Assembly: GCA_030671465.1 (NCBI GenBank)
Contig: DAOVIP010000002.1
Location: 1 to 17,652 of the forward strand
Direction of reading: 5' to 3'
Origin: Candidatus Aminicenantota bacterium
GTDB lineage: Bacteria; Acidobacteriota; Aminicenantia; UBA2199
DNA: 17,652 nucleotides
Part shown: positions 6,622 through 13,436 of the stretch, piece by piece
Layout: each line of letters starts with the position of its first letter
Numbering within the stretch: the stretch's first letter is position 1
Notes under the pieces: model-generated
Database searches by the model: none
Told to the model about the DNA's origin: nothing
The model's input: only the letters and a program-made list of their open reading frames with translations
Translations under genes and position numbers: made by a program

Positions 6622-8001
6622 ATGCAGCAAAAATCAAAATTTAATGCTATCAAAAAGAAATGTGCCGATCACAAAGCTGAATTTTTCAGCTTAAATACCC
6701 TGGACTTAAAAGGAAAATTACATTCGTTGACACTCCCGGTTTATATGTTTAATGAAGAGTTAATGGATCATGGCGTTGGGTTTGATGCTTCTTCATATGG
6801 GTTTGCCAAAACTGAAAGAAGCGATATGACAATGATCCCGGATCTGGATTCTATGTTTATGGATCCATTCTCTCAAAAAAAGACTGCTGTTTTTATGGCC
6901 AATATTTATTTAACCAACAGTGAGAAATCCAGATTTTCTCAGGATGTTCGTTTTGTGGCAAAAAAGGCGGAAAAGAGCCTAACCGAATCAAAAATCGGTT
7001 CAACGATTATGATGGCCCCGGAATTCGAATTTTTTATTTTCAAAAATGCAGAATACGGGGTTGAAGAAAATGAATGCTTCTATTATATCGAAAAGGAAAC
7101 AGAAGAGAAGAAAAATTTTTATCATTCCCCAGCACCAGACGACCCATATATTGATTTTAAAAATGAAGCCACCTCAATCCTTAATGATATAGGGATAAAA
7201 GTGAAATACCACCATCATGAAGTTGCGGTAAATCAGCATGAAATTGAGACCAATTTCGATACGTTATTAAAATCAGCGGATGATGCCGTAAAGATAAAAT
7301 ATGTCCTGTTTAATTTGGCCAAAAAGCATGAACTTTTTGTTACTTTTATGCCCAAACCGTTTTTCGGCAATGCAGGTAATGGCTGGCATATTCATCAATA
7401 TGTTTTAAAAGGTCAAAAAAATCTTTTCTTTGATGGTGCGCGATATGCCAAATTTTCGAAGAAAGGATTGAATTATTTAACTGGGTTATTGTTTCATTCC
7501 GCTTCTCTATCCGCTTTTGCCAATCCATCCACCAATTCATACAAAAGGCTGGTACGAGGTTATGAGGCTCCGGTTGCAGCGATATTTGGACAGTCAAATC
7601 GAAACGCATCGATTCGAATTCCCACCTATTCCCGGCCCGAGCAAACCCGATTGGAATACAGGGCCAGTGATGCGTCATCCAATCCCTACCTTGCTCTTTC
7701 AGCAATGCTGATGGCAGGTATTGATGGAATTAAGAAGAATTTGGATCCCGATGAATATTATTTCGGACCTTTCGATTCCGGTATTCCTAAGACCAGGGCA
7801 TTAAAAAAGAAAATTAAAATGTTACCGGAAGATCTGAATGAAGCTTTGGAAGGATTGATGAAGGATAACGGATATTTGAAGGCAGATGATGTGTTTAATG
7901 ATCAGATTATTTCCCGTTGGATTGAGTTCAAGCGGAATGAGATTAAAGAAATCTCAAATATTCCCCACCCCAAAGAGTTCGAACAGTATTTCAATTTCTA
8001 A
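6622..8001 (+). CDS. glnA: glutamine synthetase family protein (type I, alpha-like)
   Basis: This is predicted to ligate ammonia to glutamate using ATP in the cytoplasm. Type I landmarks are all recognisable in 459 aa: GVGFDASS (51-58), APEFEFF with metal ligands Glu134/Glu136 (132-138), HHHEVAVNQHEIE with Glu200/Glu207 (197-209), FMPKPFFGNAGNGWHIHQ with His257 (242-259), NSYKRLVRGYEAP (305-317), NRNASIRIP (326-334), RLEYRASD (343-350) and NPYLA. The spacing of the two Glu ligands and the lack of the Tyr adenylylation loop (NLYDLP) fit the non-adenylylated alpha group. Some signature positions are unusual: A for G in FDGSS, and G-W-H for G-M-H. No other in-frame ATG exists nearby. GAGGA abuts the ATG (no spacer), so initiation may be leaderless. 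Its place next to dnaA is unusual. A related gamma-glutamyl ligase activity cannot be excluded. Confidence 0.87.
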   Translation: MQQKSKFNAIKKKCADHKAEFFSLNTLDLKGKLHSLTLPVYMFNEELMDHGVGFDASSYGFAKTERSDMTMIPDLDSMFMDPFSQKKTAVFMANIYLTNSEKSRFSQDVRFVAKKAEKSLTESKIGSTIMMAPEFEFFIFKNAEYGVEENECFYYIEKETEEKKNFYHSPAPDDPYIDFKNEATSILNDIGIKVKYHHHEVAVNQHEIETNFDTLLKSADDAVKIKYVLFNLAKKHELFVTFMPKPFFGNAGNGWHIHQYVLKGQKNLFFDGARYAKFSKKGLNYLTGLLFHSASLSAFANPSTNSYKRLVRGYEAPVAAIFGQSNRNASIRIPTYSRPEQTRLEYRASDASSNPYLALSAMLMAGIDGIKKNLDPDEYYFGPFDSGIPKTRALKKKIKMLPEDLNEALEGLMKDNGYLKADDVFNDQIISRWIEFKRNEIKEISNIPHPKEFEQYFNF

Positions 8002-8055
8002 ACTTTTAACAATATTGAATTGTTCATTGATTGGGTTCCAACAGTAAAGAAAAAC

Positions 8056-8244
8056 ATGACCATTAGATTACCCGAATCTATAAAACGCTTTTCGATCAGG
8101 ATAGTAGCGATAATATTGATTCTGATAATATTAATATCTCCTTATTTTTTAATTATTGATTTCGTTACTTATTCTCCTCTGGTTCTAACCGTATGGTTGC
8201 TTTCTGCTGCATATTATGTGTTTGTACAGAGCAGAAAAAGATAG
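8056..8244 (+). CDS. small two-helix membrane protein, unknown function
   Basis: I do not recognise this 62-residue protein. A short basic N-terminus (MTIRLPESIKRFSIR) is followed by two hydrophobic stretches, about residues 16-36 (IVAIILILIILISPYFLIIDF) and 42-56 (a segment rich in Leu, Val and Tyr), and a basic tail QSRKR. This suggests two transmembrane helices with both ends in the cytoplasm. I chose the ATG at 8056; the frame is open from a TTG at 8020, which would add 12 residues, and neither start has a good Shine-Dalgarno. It follows the glutamine synthetase by 54 bp on the same strand and could share its transcript. That the gene is real is supported mainly by the membrane-protein composition of its translation. 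Confidence 0.55.
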   Translation: MTIRLPESIKRFSIRIVAIILILIILISPYFLIIDFVTYSPLVLTVWLLSAAYYVFVQSRKR

Positions 8245-8283
8245 AACAGATATCTGCAGCGAATGGATTTTTATCCCAGAACA

Positions 8284-8302
8284 ATTGTTAATTATTAACA
8301 AT
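8284..8302. repeat. 19-bp perfect palindrome upstream of the rsmG-parAB promoter
   Basis: ATTGTTAATTATTAACAAT has 9-bp arms (8284-8292 and 8294-8302) around a single central T. The size and symmetry are those of a homodimeric repressor operator. It lies about 26 bp upstream of the -35 region of the predicted promoter, a position compatible with activation or with control of read-through from upstream. No T-tract follows, so it is not a terminator. Confidence 0.4.
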
Positions 8303-8327
8303 AACATATTTCTGTTTTTCATTTCAG

Positions 8328-8356
8328 TTGGTTAGAATCCGGTGCTATGATATAAT
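8328..8356 (+). promoter_or_regulatory. putative promoter of the rsmG-parA-parB-bactofilin operon
   Basis: A perfect -10 TATAAT (8351-8356) is preceded by TGA (8348-8350), giving an extended -10 (TGnTATAAT). A weak -35 TTGGTT (8328-8333) is 17 bp upstream. The predicted start is near 8363, 26 nt before the rsmG ATG. Confidence 0.6.
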
Positions 8357-8388
8357 GGGTTTTTTGAATTCACACCCTCTAATCGGCA

Positions 8389-9006
8389 ATGAATGATATG
8401 ATAAGCAACAGAATGGTTACTCGCGATATCCAATTGGATAAAAAAAAGGAGAAATCCATAGAGGAATATATGCATTTTTTAATGAAATCCAATAAAGAAA
8501 CCAATTTGATATCCAGGAAGATGACCCGGGATAATCTTCTCTGTTTGATACAGGAAACGCTCTTTATCGGCCCATTGGTTTCAAAGCCGGGAATCATTGA
8601 TGCCGGCAGTGGAAATGGTCTGCTGGGAGTACCATTGGCGATTTTAAATAAAAAACGCCCGGTTGTTTTAGTGGAAACAAAAAAGAAGAAAGTTTCCTTT
8701 CTTCGTAAATTGAAAAGTCAAATGTCACTGGATAATATTGAAATTTATGAAGGGCCGATTGAGGATTATTTAAGAAAAACACCTTCGGAAAACTTTTCTC
8801 TGGTAACCAGAGGGTTCCCTCGACTTGAAATAATACTGCGGTATTTACATAAAGGAATTGTTCGGGAGATTCTGGTGATTACCGCCAAGAGAAAAATGAT
8901 AAAAATAAAAAAAGGTATGGAAAGTATTACACAAAAAATTTATAATATACCTTTTAGGGATAATATAGTCATTTACAAAATGGAGAATGTTTCACGTGAA
9001 ACATAA
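8389..9006 (+). CDS. rsmG: 16S rRNA (guanine-527-N7)-methyltransferase RsmG (GidB)
   Basis: RsmG methylates G527 of 16S rRNA with S-adenosylmethionine. The 205-aa length and the SAM-binding motif IIDAGSGNGLLGVPLAI (69-85; the family has D-x-G-S-G-x-G-x-P-G), followed by the acidic VE (95-96) at the end of strand 2, are typical. So is the N-terminal helix with MKSNKETNLIS (32-42). VTRGFPR (139-145) replaces the common SRA motif. Start choice is uncertain: ATGs at 8389, 8398 and 8413 are in frame and none has a clear Shine-Dalgarno. The last codons (AAT GTT TCA CGT GAA ACA TAA) run through the parS site and overlap parA by 20 bp. The usual upstream genes mnmE/mnmG are absent here. Confidence 0.93.
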   Translation: MNDMISNRMVTRDIQLDKKKEKSIEEYMHFLMKSNKETNLISRKMTRDNLLCLIQETLFIGPLVSKPGIIDAGSGNGLLGVPLAILNKKRPVVLVETKKKKVSFLRKLKSQMSLDNIEIYEGPIEDYLRKTPSENFSLVTRGFPRLEIILRYLHKGIVREILVITAKRKMIKIKKGMESITQKIYNIPFRDNIVIYKMENVSRET

Positions 9007-9772
9007 TGAAAGAAATTGCGAAATTATTGCCATTGCCAATCAAAAAGGCGGAGTCGGAAAAACCACGACCGCCATTAATTTGGGCGCTGCGTTTGCCATT
9101 GCCGAGAAAAATGTTCTGTTGGTGGATCTTGATCCGCAGGCCAACTCAACCACTGGTCTGGGATTTGACAAGCATGGAATCGAAAAAGATATCTATTCGC
9201 TTCTGATTGGAAAAAATCGTATTGAAGATGTTGTATTGGCTTGTGGCCTTCAATTTATGAAATTGATCCCGTCTTCAAGGAATCTTGCCCGATTTGAACT
9301 GGAACTGATATCTGAAGACGACAACCATCTTTATTTAAAAAGTAATTTAGAAACGATTGTTGATCGCTTTGATTATATTATTATCGATTCTCCACCATCT
9401 CTGGGACTGCTTACCATAAATGCCCTGACCGCCTCGGATAGTGTTTTGATTCCCATTCAAACTGAGTATTATGCATTGGAGGGCCTATCTGATTTGATGA
9501 ATACAATCAAGAGAATCCGGGAAAACTTTAATTCTCAATTGAAGATCAAGGGCTTTCTATTGACCATGTTTGATGAAAGGACCAATTTGTCCAAACAGGT
9601 TGGTGAAGAGATACGGGGTTTTTTTAAATCGAAAGTTTATGAATCGATTATTCCCCGAAATGTAAAAATTTCCGAAGCCCCCAGTTTCGGGAAACCGATT
9701 CAGTTGTATGATGTTAAATCAGCAGGTTCAAAGGCCTATATGACTTTGGCAAAGGAGATGATGATTCGATGA
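8987..9772 (+). CDS. parA: chromosome-partitioning ATPase ParA (Soj)
   Basis: ParA is a deviant-Walker ATPase that binds nucleoid DNA as an ATP dimer and moves ParB-parS complexes. From the ATG the protein has 261 aa: IANQKGGVGKTTTA with the deviant Walker A (20-27, signature Lys20 and catalytic Lys25), LLVDLDPQANST (44-55) and the Walker B segment YIIIDSPPSLG. Two starts are possible. The ATG at 8987 gives MFHVKH, familiar from many ParA proteins, but GGAGA ends directly before it. A GTG at 8996, inside parS, has the same GGAG 10 nt upstream and would yield a protein 3 residues shorter. It overlaps rsmG by 20 bp and parB by 4 bp (ATGA). Confidence 0.95.
   Translation: MFHVKHNERNCEIIAIANQKGGVGKTTTAINLGAAFAIAEKNVLLVDLDPQANSTTGLGFDKHGIEKDIYSLLIGKNRIEDVVLACGLQFMKLIPSSRNLARFELELISEDDNHLYLKSNLETIVDRFDYIIIDSPPSLGLLTINALTASDSVLIPIQTEYYALEGLSDLMNTIKRIRENFNSQLKIKGFLLTMFDERTNLSKQVGEEIRGFFKSKVYESIIPRNVKISEAPSFGKPIQLYDVKSAGSKAYMTLAKEMMIR
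8988..9003. promoter_or_regulatory. parS: parS centromere site
   Basis: TGTTTCACGTGAAACA is a perfect 16-bp palindrome identical to the canonical chromosomal parS bound by ParB/Spo0J; one more symmetrical pair (A8987/T9004) extends it to 18 bp. It lies within the overlap of rsmG and parA, immediately next to the parAB genes and about 2.4 kb from the presumed origin region, as expected for a centromere near oriC. I found only this one copy in the window. Confidence 0.95.
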
Positions 9773-10611
9773 AAAGAAAAGTTTTGGGAAAGGGAATTGA
9801 AGCTATTATCTCCAACCGATCACCAGAAACTTCAGAAAAAATCCTATCTGATATTAATATTGAAGACATTTATCCCAATCCCTTTCAACCCCGAAAGGAT
9901 TTTAACCCGGTAAAAATAAAAGAGCTTGCCAACTCAATAAAGGAAGCGGGAATGATTCAGCCCATTGTGGTTTATAGGAAGGAAGACAAATATTATCTTC
10001 TGGTTGGAGAGCGTCGATGGAGGGCGGCCCAATATTTAAAATGGTCAACAATCCCGGGGCTGGTTAAAGACTTAACCATTGATGAGATAATGCTTGGTAC
10101 CCTGGTTGAGAATATTCAGAGAGAAAACCTGAATGCAATTGAAATTGCCGAAGGTATTGACTTGCTGATGAAAAAGAATGATTTCAATCAGGAAAGTGCA
10201 TCTGAAAAATTGGGAATGAACCGTGTTACCTTAACCAATTATTTGCGTTTATTGAAATTGCCTGAGGCTATCAAAAAGGGAATTGTGACCGGTGATTTGT
10301 CTCCCGGTCATGCCAGGCCCTTACTTTCTCTGAACGGTCAGGATGATATGATGCAGGCATTTTTAAAAATTCTGGATCAAAAGCTTTCTGTCAGACAAAC
10401 TGAAGCTTTGGTTAAGGCTTTCTATAAAACCAAAAGCAAATTGACCAGGGTTGAAGATCCGGATCAACAGAAAATTGAAAATAAATTAACCCGCTTTTTT
10501 TCAACCAAGGTAAAATTAATCTATTCGAAAAGCGGAAAAGGAAAAATTGAGATTCATTTCAACAAGCTTGATGAGTTTGAAAGGATATATAAATTGATTT
10601 TCAAGGAGTAG
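9769..10611 (+). CDS. parB: chromosome-partitioning protein ParB (Spo0J), CTP-dependent clamp
   Basis: ParB binds parS, then slides as a CTP-gated clamp and stimulates ParA. In 280 aa the order is typical: N-terminal ParA-activating segment (KRKVLGKGIEAII, 2-14), PNPFQPRKDF (36-45), IQPIVV (63-68), the CTP-binding GERRWRAAQ (80-88) and ENIQREN (114-120), and the parS-recognising HTH, about 142-163 (SASEKLGMNRVTLTNYLRLLKL). A C-terminal dimer domain ends in ERIYKLIFKE. The ATG overlaps the parA stop (ATGA) and has an AAGGAG Shine-Dalgarno 10 nt upstream within parA. Intact CTPase motifs and a perfect parS in the same operon indicate a working segregation system. Confidence 0.96.
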   Translation: MKRKVLGKGIEAIISNRSPETSEKILSDINIEDIYPNPFQPRKDFNPVKIKELANSIKEAGMIQPIVVYRKEDKYYLLVGERRWRAAQYLKWSTIPGLVKDLTIDEIMLGTLVENIQRENLNAIEIAEGIDLLMKKNDFNQESASEKLGMNRVTLTNYLRLLKLPEAIKKGIVTGDLSPGHARPLLSLNGQDDMMQAFLKILDQKLSVRQTEALVKAFYKTKSKLTRVEDPDQQKIENKLTRFFSTKVKLIYSKSGKGKIEIHFNKLDEFERIYKLIFKE

Positions 10612-10614
10612 TGG

Positions 10615-11001
10615 ATGTCCAAAAATGAACCACCGATCAAAGTAAATGCCTTTATTGATAAAGATACGGAAGTTAAAGGGGATATTCGTTTTAAGGAATC
10701 TTTTCGAATTGATGGTAAATTTAAAGGTAAAATCCTTGAAGGCGACACCCTCATTATTGGTGAAAGTGCCCAGGTGAACGCTGATATTGAAGTTAGAAAT
10801 ATTTCAATAAATGGAAGGGTCAAGGGATCGATTATTGCCAGGGGCAGTACTGAAATTTTTACCCTAGGAAGGGTTACCGGTCAAATCATTACAGGGAAAT
10901 TAATCATAGAGGAAGGGGCCTTTTTTCAAGGAACTTGCCAGATGGAGTTGAAAGCGTTAGAGGAAAAAAAAACGGATGGAGATGAAACAACCCTCAAATA
11001 G
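10615..11001 (+). CDS. bactofilin family cytoskeletal protein
   Basis: The 128-residue protein has the bactofilin (DUF583) pattern. A central right-handed beta-helix of short repeats with regularly spaced hydrophobic and Gly residues (VKGDIRFKESFRIDGKFKG at 20-38, then ISINGRVKGSIIARG, then VTGQIITGKLIIEEGAF) is flanked by short disordered ends. Bactofilins polymerise without nucleotide into membrane-associated filaments; in Myxococcus and Caulobacter they act in cell shape, and in Myxococcus a bactofilin scaffold positions ParAB-parS. The start codon is 3 bp after the parB stop, with AAGGAG 6 nt before the ATG, so it is the last gene of the rsmG-parA-parB unit. A link to chromosome positioning is inferred from this context. 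Confidence 0.9.
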   Translation: MSKNEPPIKVNAFIDKDTEVKGDIRFKESFRIDGKFKGKILEGDTLIIGESAQVNADIEVRNISINGRVKGSIIARGSTEIFTLGRVTGQIITGKLIIEEGAFFQGTCQMELKALEEKKTDGDETTLK

Positions 11002-11028
11002 CATCAATACCGGGGGTATGCTTTTTTT
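11001..11028 (+). terminator. possible intrinsic terminator after the bactofilin gene
   Basis: ATACC (11007-11011) pairs with GGTAT (11015-11019) around a GGG loop; alternatively GCAT (11001-11004) and ACC (11009-11011) pair with GGT (11015-11017) and ATGC (11018-11021) with a bulge. A run of seven T follows at 11022-11028. The stem is short, so termination may be partial. Confidence 0.45.
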
Positions 11029-11034
11029 GCACCA

Positions 11035-11062
11035 TTGAGTTGAGTCATTTGTTTTTTATATT
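11035..11062 (+). promoter_or_regulatory. possible kdsB-pyrG promoter
   Basis: TTGAGT (11035-11040) and TATATT (11057-11062) are 16 bp apart, between the putative bactofilin terminator and the kdsB ATG at 11082. The match is moderate and the region is AT-rich, so chance is possible. Confidence 0.3.
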
Positions 11063-11081
11063 GAATTGGTATTGATATATT

Positions 11082-11822
11082 ATGGATATACAAATTGCGG
11101 CAATTATACCGGCTCGATATGATTCCACTCGTTTCAAAGGTAAACCCTTGGTAAAAATAGCTGGGAAACCCATGATCGAACAGGTTTATCGACAGGTTGA
11201 AAAATGTAAAAAGTTCACTGACATTATTGTTGCAACTGATGACAAAAGGATTGCCCAAACAGTTTATAAATTTGGGGGGCAATATCAGATGACTTCCGGG
11301 AACATCCGATCCGGGACTGATCGGATATGGGAAGTACTTAAAAACAGTAATTATGATGCGGTCATCAATATTCAGGGTGATGAGCCGCTGATATCTGAAA
11401 AACTAATCTCAAAATTGTATGATACCCTGCTTAATGAAAAAGAGAGGGTTGTTTCCGCATTTTATGTTAACAAATCCTTTGAGGATTTTGGATCCAGGGA
11501 TATCGTTAAGGTAGTTTTGGATAATCATTTTCAGGCGCTTTATTTTTCCCGTTCTCCTGTTCCTCATCAAACAGTTGATCAATTTCAGGAATTTAATCAA
11601 CATATAGGCATTTATGGCTATTGGCGCGATATTTTGGAAAGGTTTGTAAATTTTCCACCTTCAAAGCCGGAAAAGTTAGAAAGACTTGAACAATTGCGTT
11701 TCTTATCCAATGATATTATGATCAAGTTGGTCGAGAGTGACTGTCCGTCGATCGGAGTTGATGTTCCAGAGGACATAGAAAGAATTGAAAACTTGATGGG
11801 TATCGAAAATGAAAAAGACTAA
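11082..11822 (+). CDS. kdsB: 3-deoxy-manno-octulosonate cytidylyltransferase (CMP-Kdo synthetase)
   Basis: KdsB activates Kdo with CTP to CMP-Kdo for the inner core of lipopolysaccharide. The 246 aa show the nucleotide-binding start AIIPARYDSTRFKGKPL (7-23), IRSGTDRIWEV (75-85; the family has SGTDR), VINIQGDEPLI (94-104, metal-binding Asp100), HIGIYGY, LEQLRFLSNDI and GVDVPEDIERI. It is not the hexose-modifying variant as far as I can judge. No clear Shine-Dalgarno precedes the ATG. The end overlaps pyrG by 14 bp, pairing a CTP consumer with the CTP-making enzyme in one operon. Its presence indicates a lipopolysaccharide-bearing outer membrane. Confidence 0.95.
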   Translation: MDIQIAAIIPARYDSTRFKGKPLVKIAGKPMIEQVYRQVEKCKKFTDIIVATDDKRIAQTVYKFGGQYQMTSGNIRSGTDRIWEVLKNSNYDAVINIQGDEPLISEKLISKLYDTLLNEKERVVSAFYVNKSFEDFGSRDIVKVVLDNHFQALYFSRSPVPHQTVDQFQEFNQHIGIYGYWRDILERFVNFPPSKPEKLERLEQLRFLSNDIMIKLVESDCPSIGVDVPEDIERIENLMGIENEKD

Positions 11823-13413
11823 ATATATTTTTGTTACTGGAGGAGTTCTATCTTCTTTGGGCAAAGGCATTGCCGCTGCTTCTATTGGCAATATTCTGGA
11901 ATCTTATGGATTTTCCATCACCATCATCAAATTTGATCCCTATTTAAATGTTGACCCGGGAACCATGAGTCCGCTCCAACATGGTGAAGTGTTTGTAACG
12001 GATGATGGGGCTGAAACAGATTTGGATCTTGGCCATTATGAACGGTTTACCCAGGCCAGGATGTCACAGAAAAATAACTGGACTGCAGGAAGAATCTATC
12101 ACCAAATCCTCCGCAAGGAAAGGCGGGGGGATTACCTTGGAAAGACGGTCCAGGTCATTCCCCATGTTACCGATGAAATCAATGCTGCAATCATGGCTAT
12201 GGACGGTCAGTATGATATTATCATTTCGGAAATAGGGGGAACAGTTGGTGATATCGAAAGTTTACCGTTTTTGGAATCTATTCGTCAGATCGGTCTATTA
12301 CTTGAAAAAGAAAACGTTATCTATATACATTTGACTCTGGTCCCCTATATAAAAACTGCCGGTGAACTGAAAACCAAACCCACCCAGCATAGCGTGAAAG
12401 AATTAAGGGGAATTGGAATTCAACCGGATATCCTGCTCTGTCGATCTGAAATCCCCATCTCGTTGGAATTAAAGAAGAAAATTGCCCTGTTTACCAATGT
12501 AAGGGAAAAAGATGTTGTTAGCGCCTTTGATGTGAAAAGTATTTATGAAATTCCATTGATTTTCAAAAAAGAGGGTCTTGGAAATTCTCTGCTTAAAAAA
12601 TTGAATTTGAAACAAAAGAAGGATGACTCTAAAAAATGGCAGGCCTGGGTAACCCGGGCGAACAATCTGAAAAAGGAAGTGGTTATTGGTATAGTAGGGA
12701 AATATGTAAAATTGTATGACTCTTATAAAAGTTTATTTGAAGCACTTTTTCATGGCGGGGTTGAAAATAATGTTTCGGTAAAACTGGATTTAATAGAATC
12801 CGAAGATTTATTGGGAAAACCTTTGGATGAAAGATTCAGGAAAATAAATGGGATTTTGGTTCCCGGAGGATTTGGTCTGAGGGGAATTAAAGGCATGATG
12901 ATGGCAATTGAATATGCCAGAAAAAATAAAATTCCATTTTTTGGAATTTGTCTGGGCATGCAAATCGCCACCATCGAATATGTTCGAAATGTTGCTGGGA
13001 TTAAAAATGCCCATTCCACTGAGTTTAATTCCCAAACCCCAAATAAAATATTTTTAAAACTGAAAGAATTGGTAGATATAAAAGAAATGGGCCATAATAT
13101 GCGGCTTGGTGAATTCTCTTGTCAAATTAAAAAGGACACGTTAAGCTACAAAATTTACAATAAAGTTAAAATCTTTGAAAGACATCGCCATCGCTATGAA
13201 TTTAATCCGAGATTTGAATCGGTTATAGAGAAAAACGGAATGACCATCAGTGGAAAAAATCTGGAACGGGATCTGGTTGAAATGGTAGAGCTAAATGATC
13301 ATCCCTGGTACATCGGATGCCAGTTTCACCCGGAGTTCAAATCAAATCCGATGAAACCCCATCCGCTTTTTGTGAGATTTATAAGCGCGGCCAAGAGCAA
13401 TCAAACGAAATAG
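11809..13413 (+). CDS. pyrG: CTP synthase
   Basis: PyrG aminates UTP to CTP with glutamine-derived ammonia and ATP. The 534 aa are normal length. The synthetase domain opens with YIFVTGGVLSSLGKGIAAAS (6-25) and contains KFDPYLNVDPGTMSP (41-55), HGEVFVTDDGAETDLDLGHYERF (58-80) and EIGGTVGDIES (141-151). The class I glutamine amidotransferase domain has the nucleophile Cys381 in FFGICLGMQIA, MRLGEF, HRHRYEFN and the His507-Pro-Glu509 pair in CQFHPEF. The start lies inside kdsB (14-bp overlap), which implies translational coupling. GHNMRLG replaces the commonly seen GGTMRLG. It ends against a hairpin shared with the convergent msrC. Confidence 0.97.
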   Translation: MKKTKYIFVTGGVLSSLGKGIAAASIGNILESYGFSITIIKFDPYLNVDPGTMSPLQHGEVFVTDDGAETDLDLGHYERFTQARMSQKNNWTAGRIYHQILRKERRGDYLGKTVQVIPHVTDEINAAIMAMDGQYDIIISEIGGTVGDIESLPFLESIRQIGLLLEKENVIYIHLTLVPYIKTAGELKTKPTQHSVKELRGIGIQPDILLCRSEIPISLELKKKIALFTNVREKDVVSAFDVKSIYEIPLIFKKEGLGNSLLKKLNLKQKKDDSKKWQAWVTRANNLKKEVVIGIVGKYVKLYDSYKSLFEALFHGGVENNVSVKLDLIESEDLLGKPLDERFRKINGILVPGGFGLRGIKGMMMAIEYARKNKIPFFGICLGMQIATIEYVRNVAGIKNAHSTEFNSQTPNKIFLKLKELVDIKEMGHNMRLGEFSCQIKKDTLSYKIYNKVKIFERHRHRYEFNPRFESVIEKNGMTISGKNLERDLVEMVELNDHPWYIGCQFHPEFKSNPMKPHPLFVRFISAAKSNQTK

Positions 13414-13436
13414 ATATCGTTAATTTATAACGATAT
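13414..13436. terminator. hairpin filling the whole pyrG-msrC gap (possible bidirectional terminator)
   Basis: A perfect 9-bp stem, ATATCGTTA (13414-13422) and TAACGATAT (13428-13436), closes a 5-nt loop (ATTTA). It begins at the base after the pyrG TAG and ends at the base before the msrC TAA, so it is exactly the intergenic region. The stem is AT-rich and neither side has a long T-run, so it may act as a weak terminator or as a 3' mRNA-protecting structure for both genes. Confidence 0.5.

Noticed and set aside
7346..7711. Open frames overlapping the glutamine synthetase in other frames, on both strands
   Set aside because: The glutamine synthetase frame holds all conserved motifs; these are chance frames.
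8008..8024. Inverted repeat AACAAT/ATTGTT after the glutamine synthetase as a terminator
   Set aside because: Only a 6-bp AT stem, with no T-run downstream; unlikely to terminate.
12750..13035. Minus-strand frames inside pyrG
   Set aside because: They are antisense to the amidotransferase domain and show no own signals.
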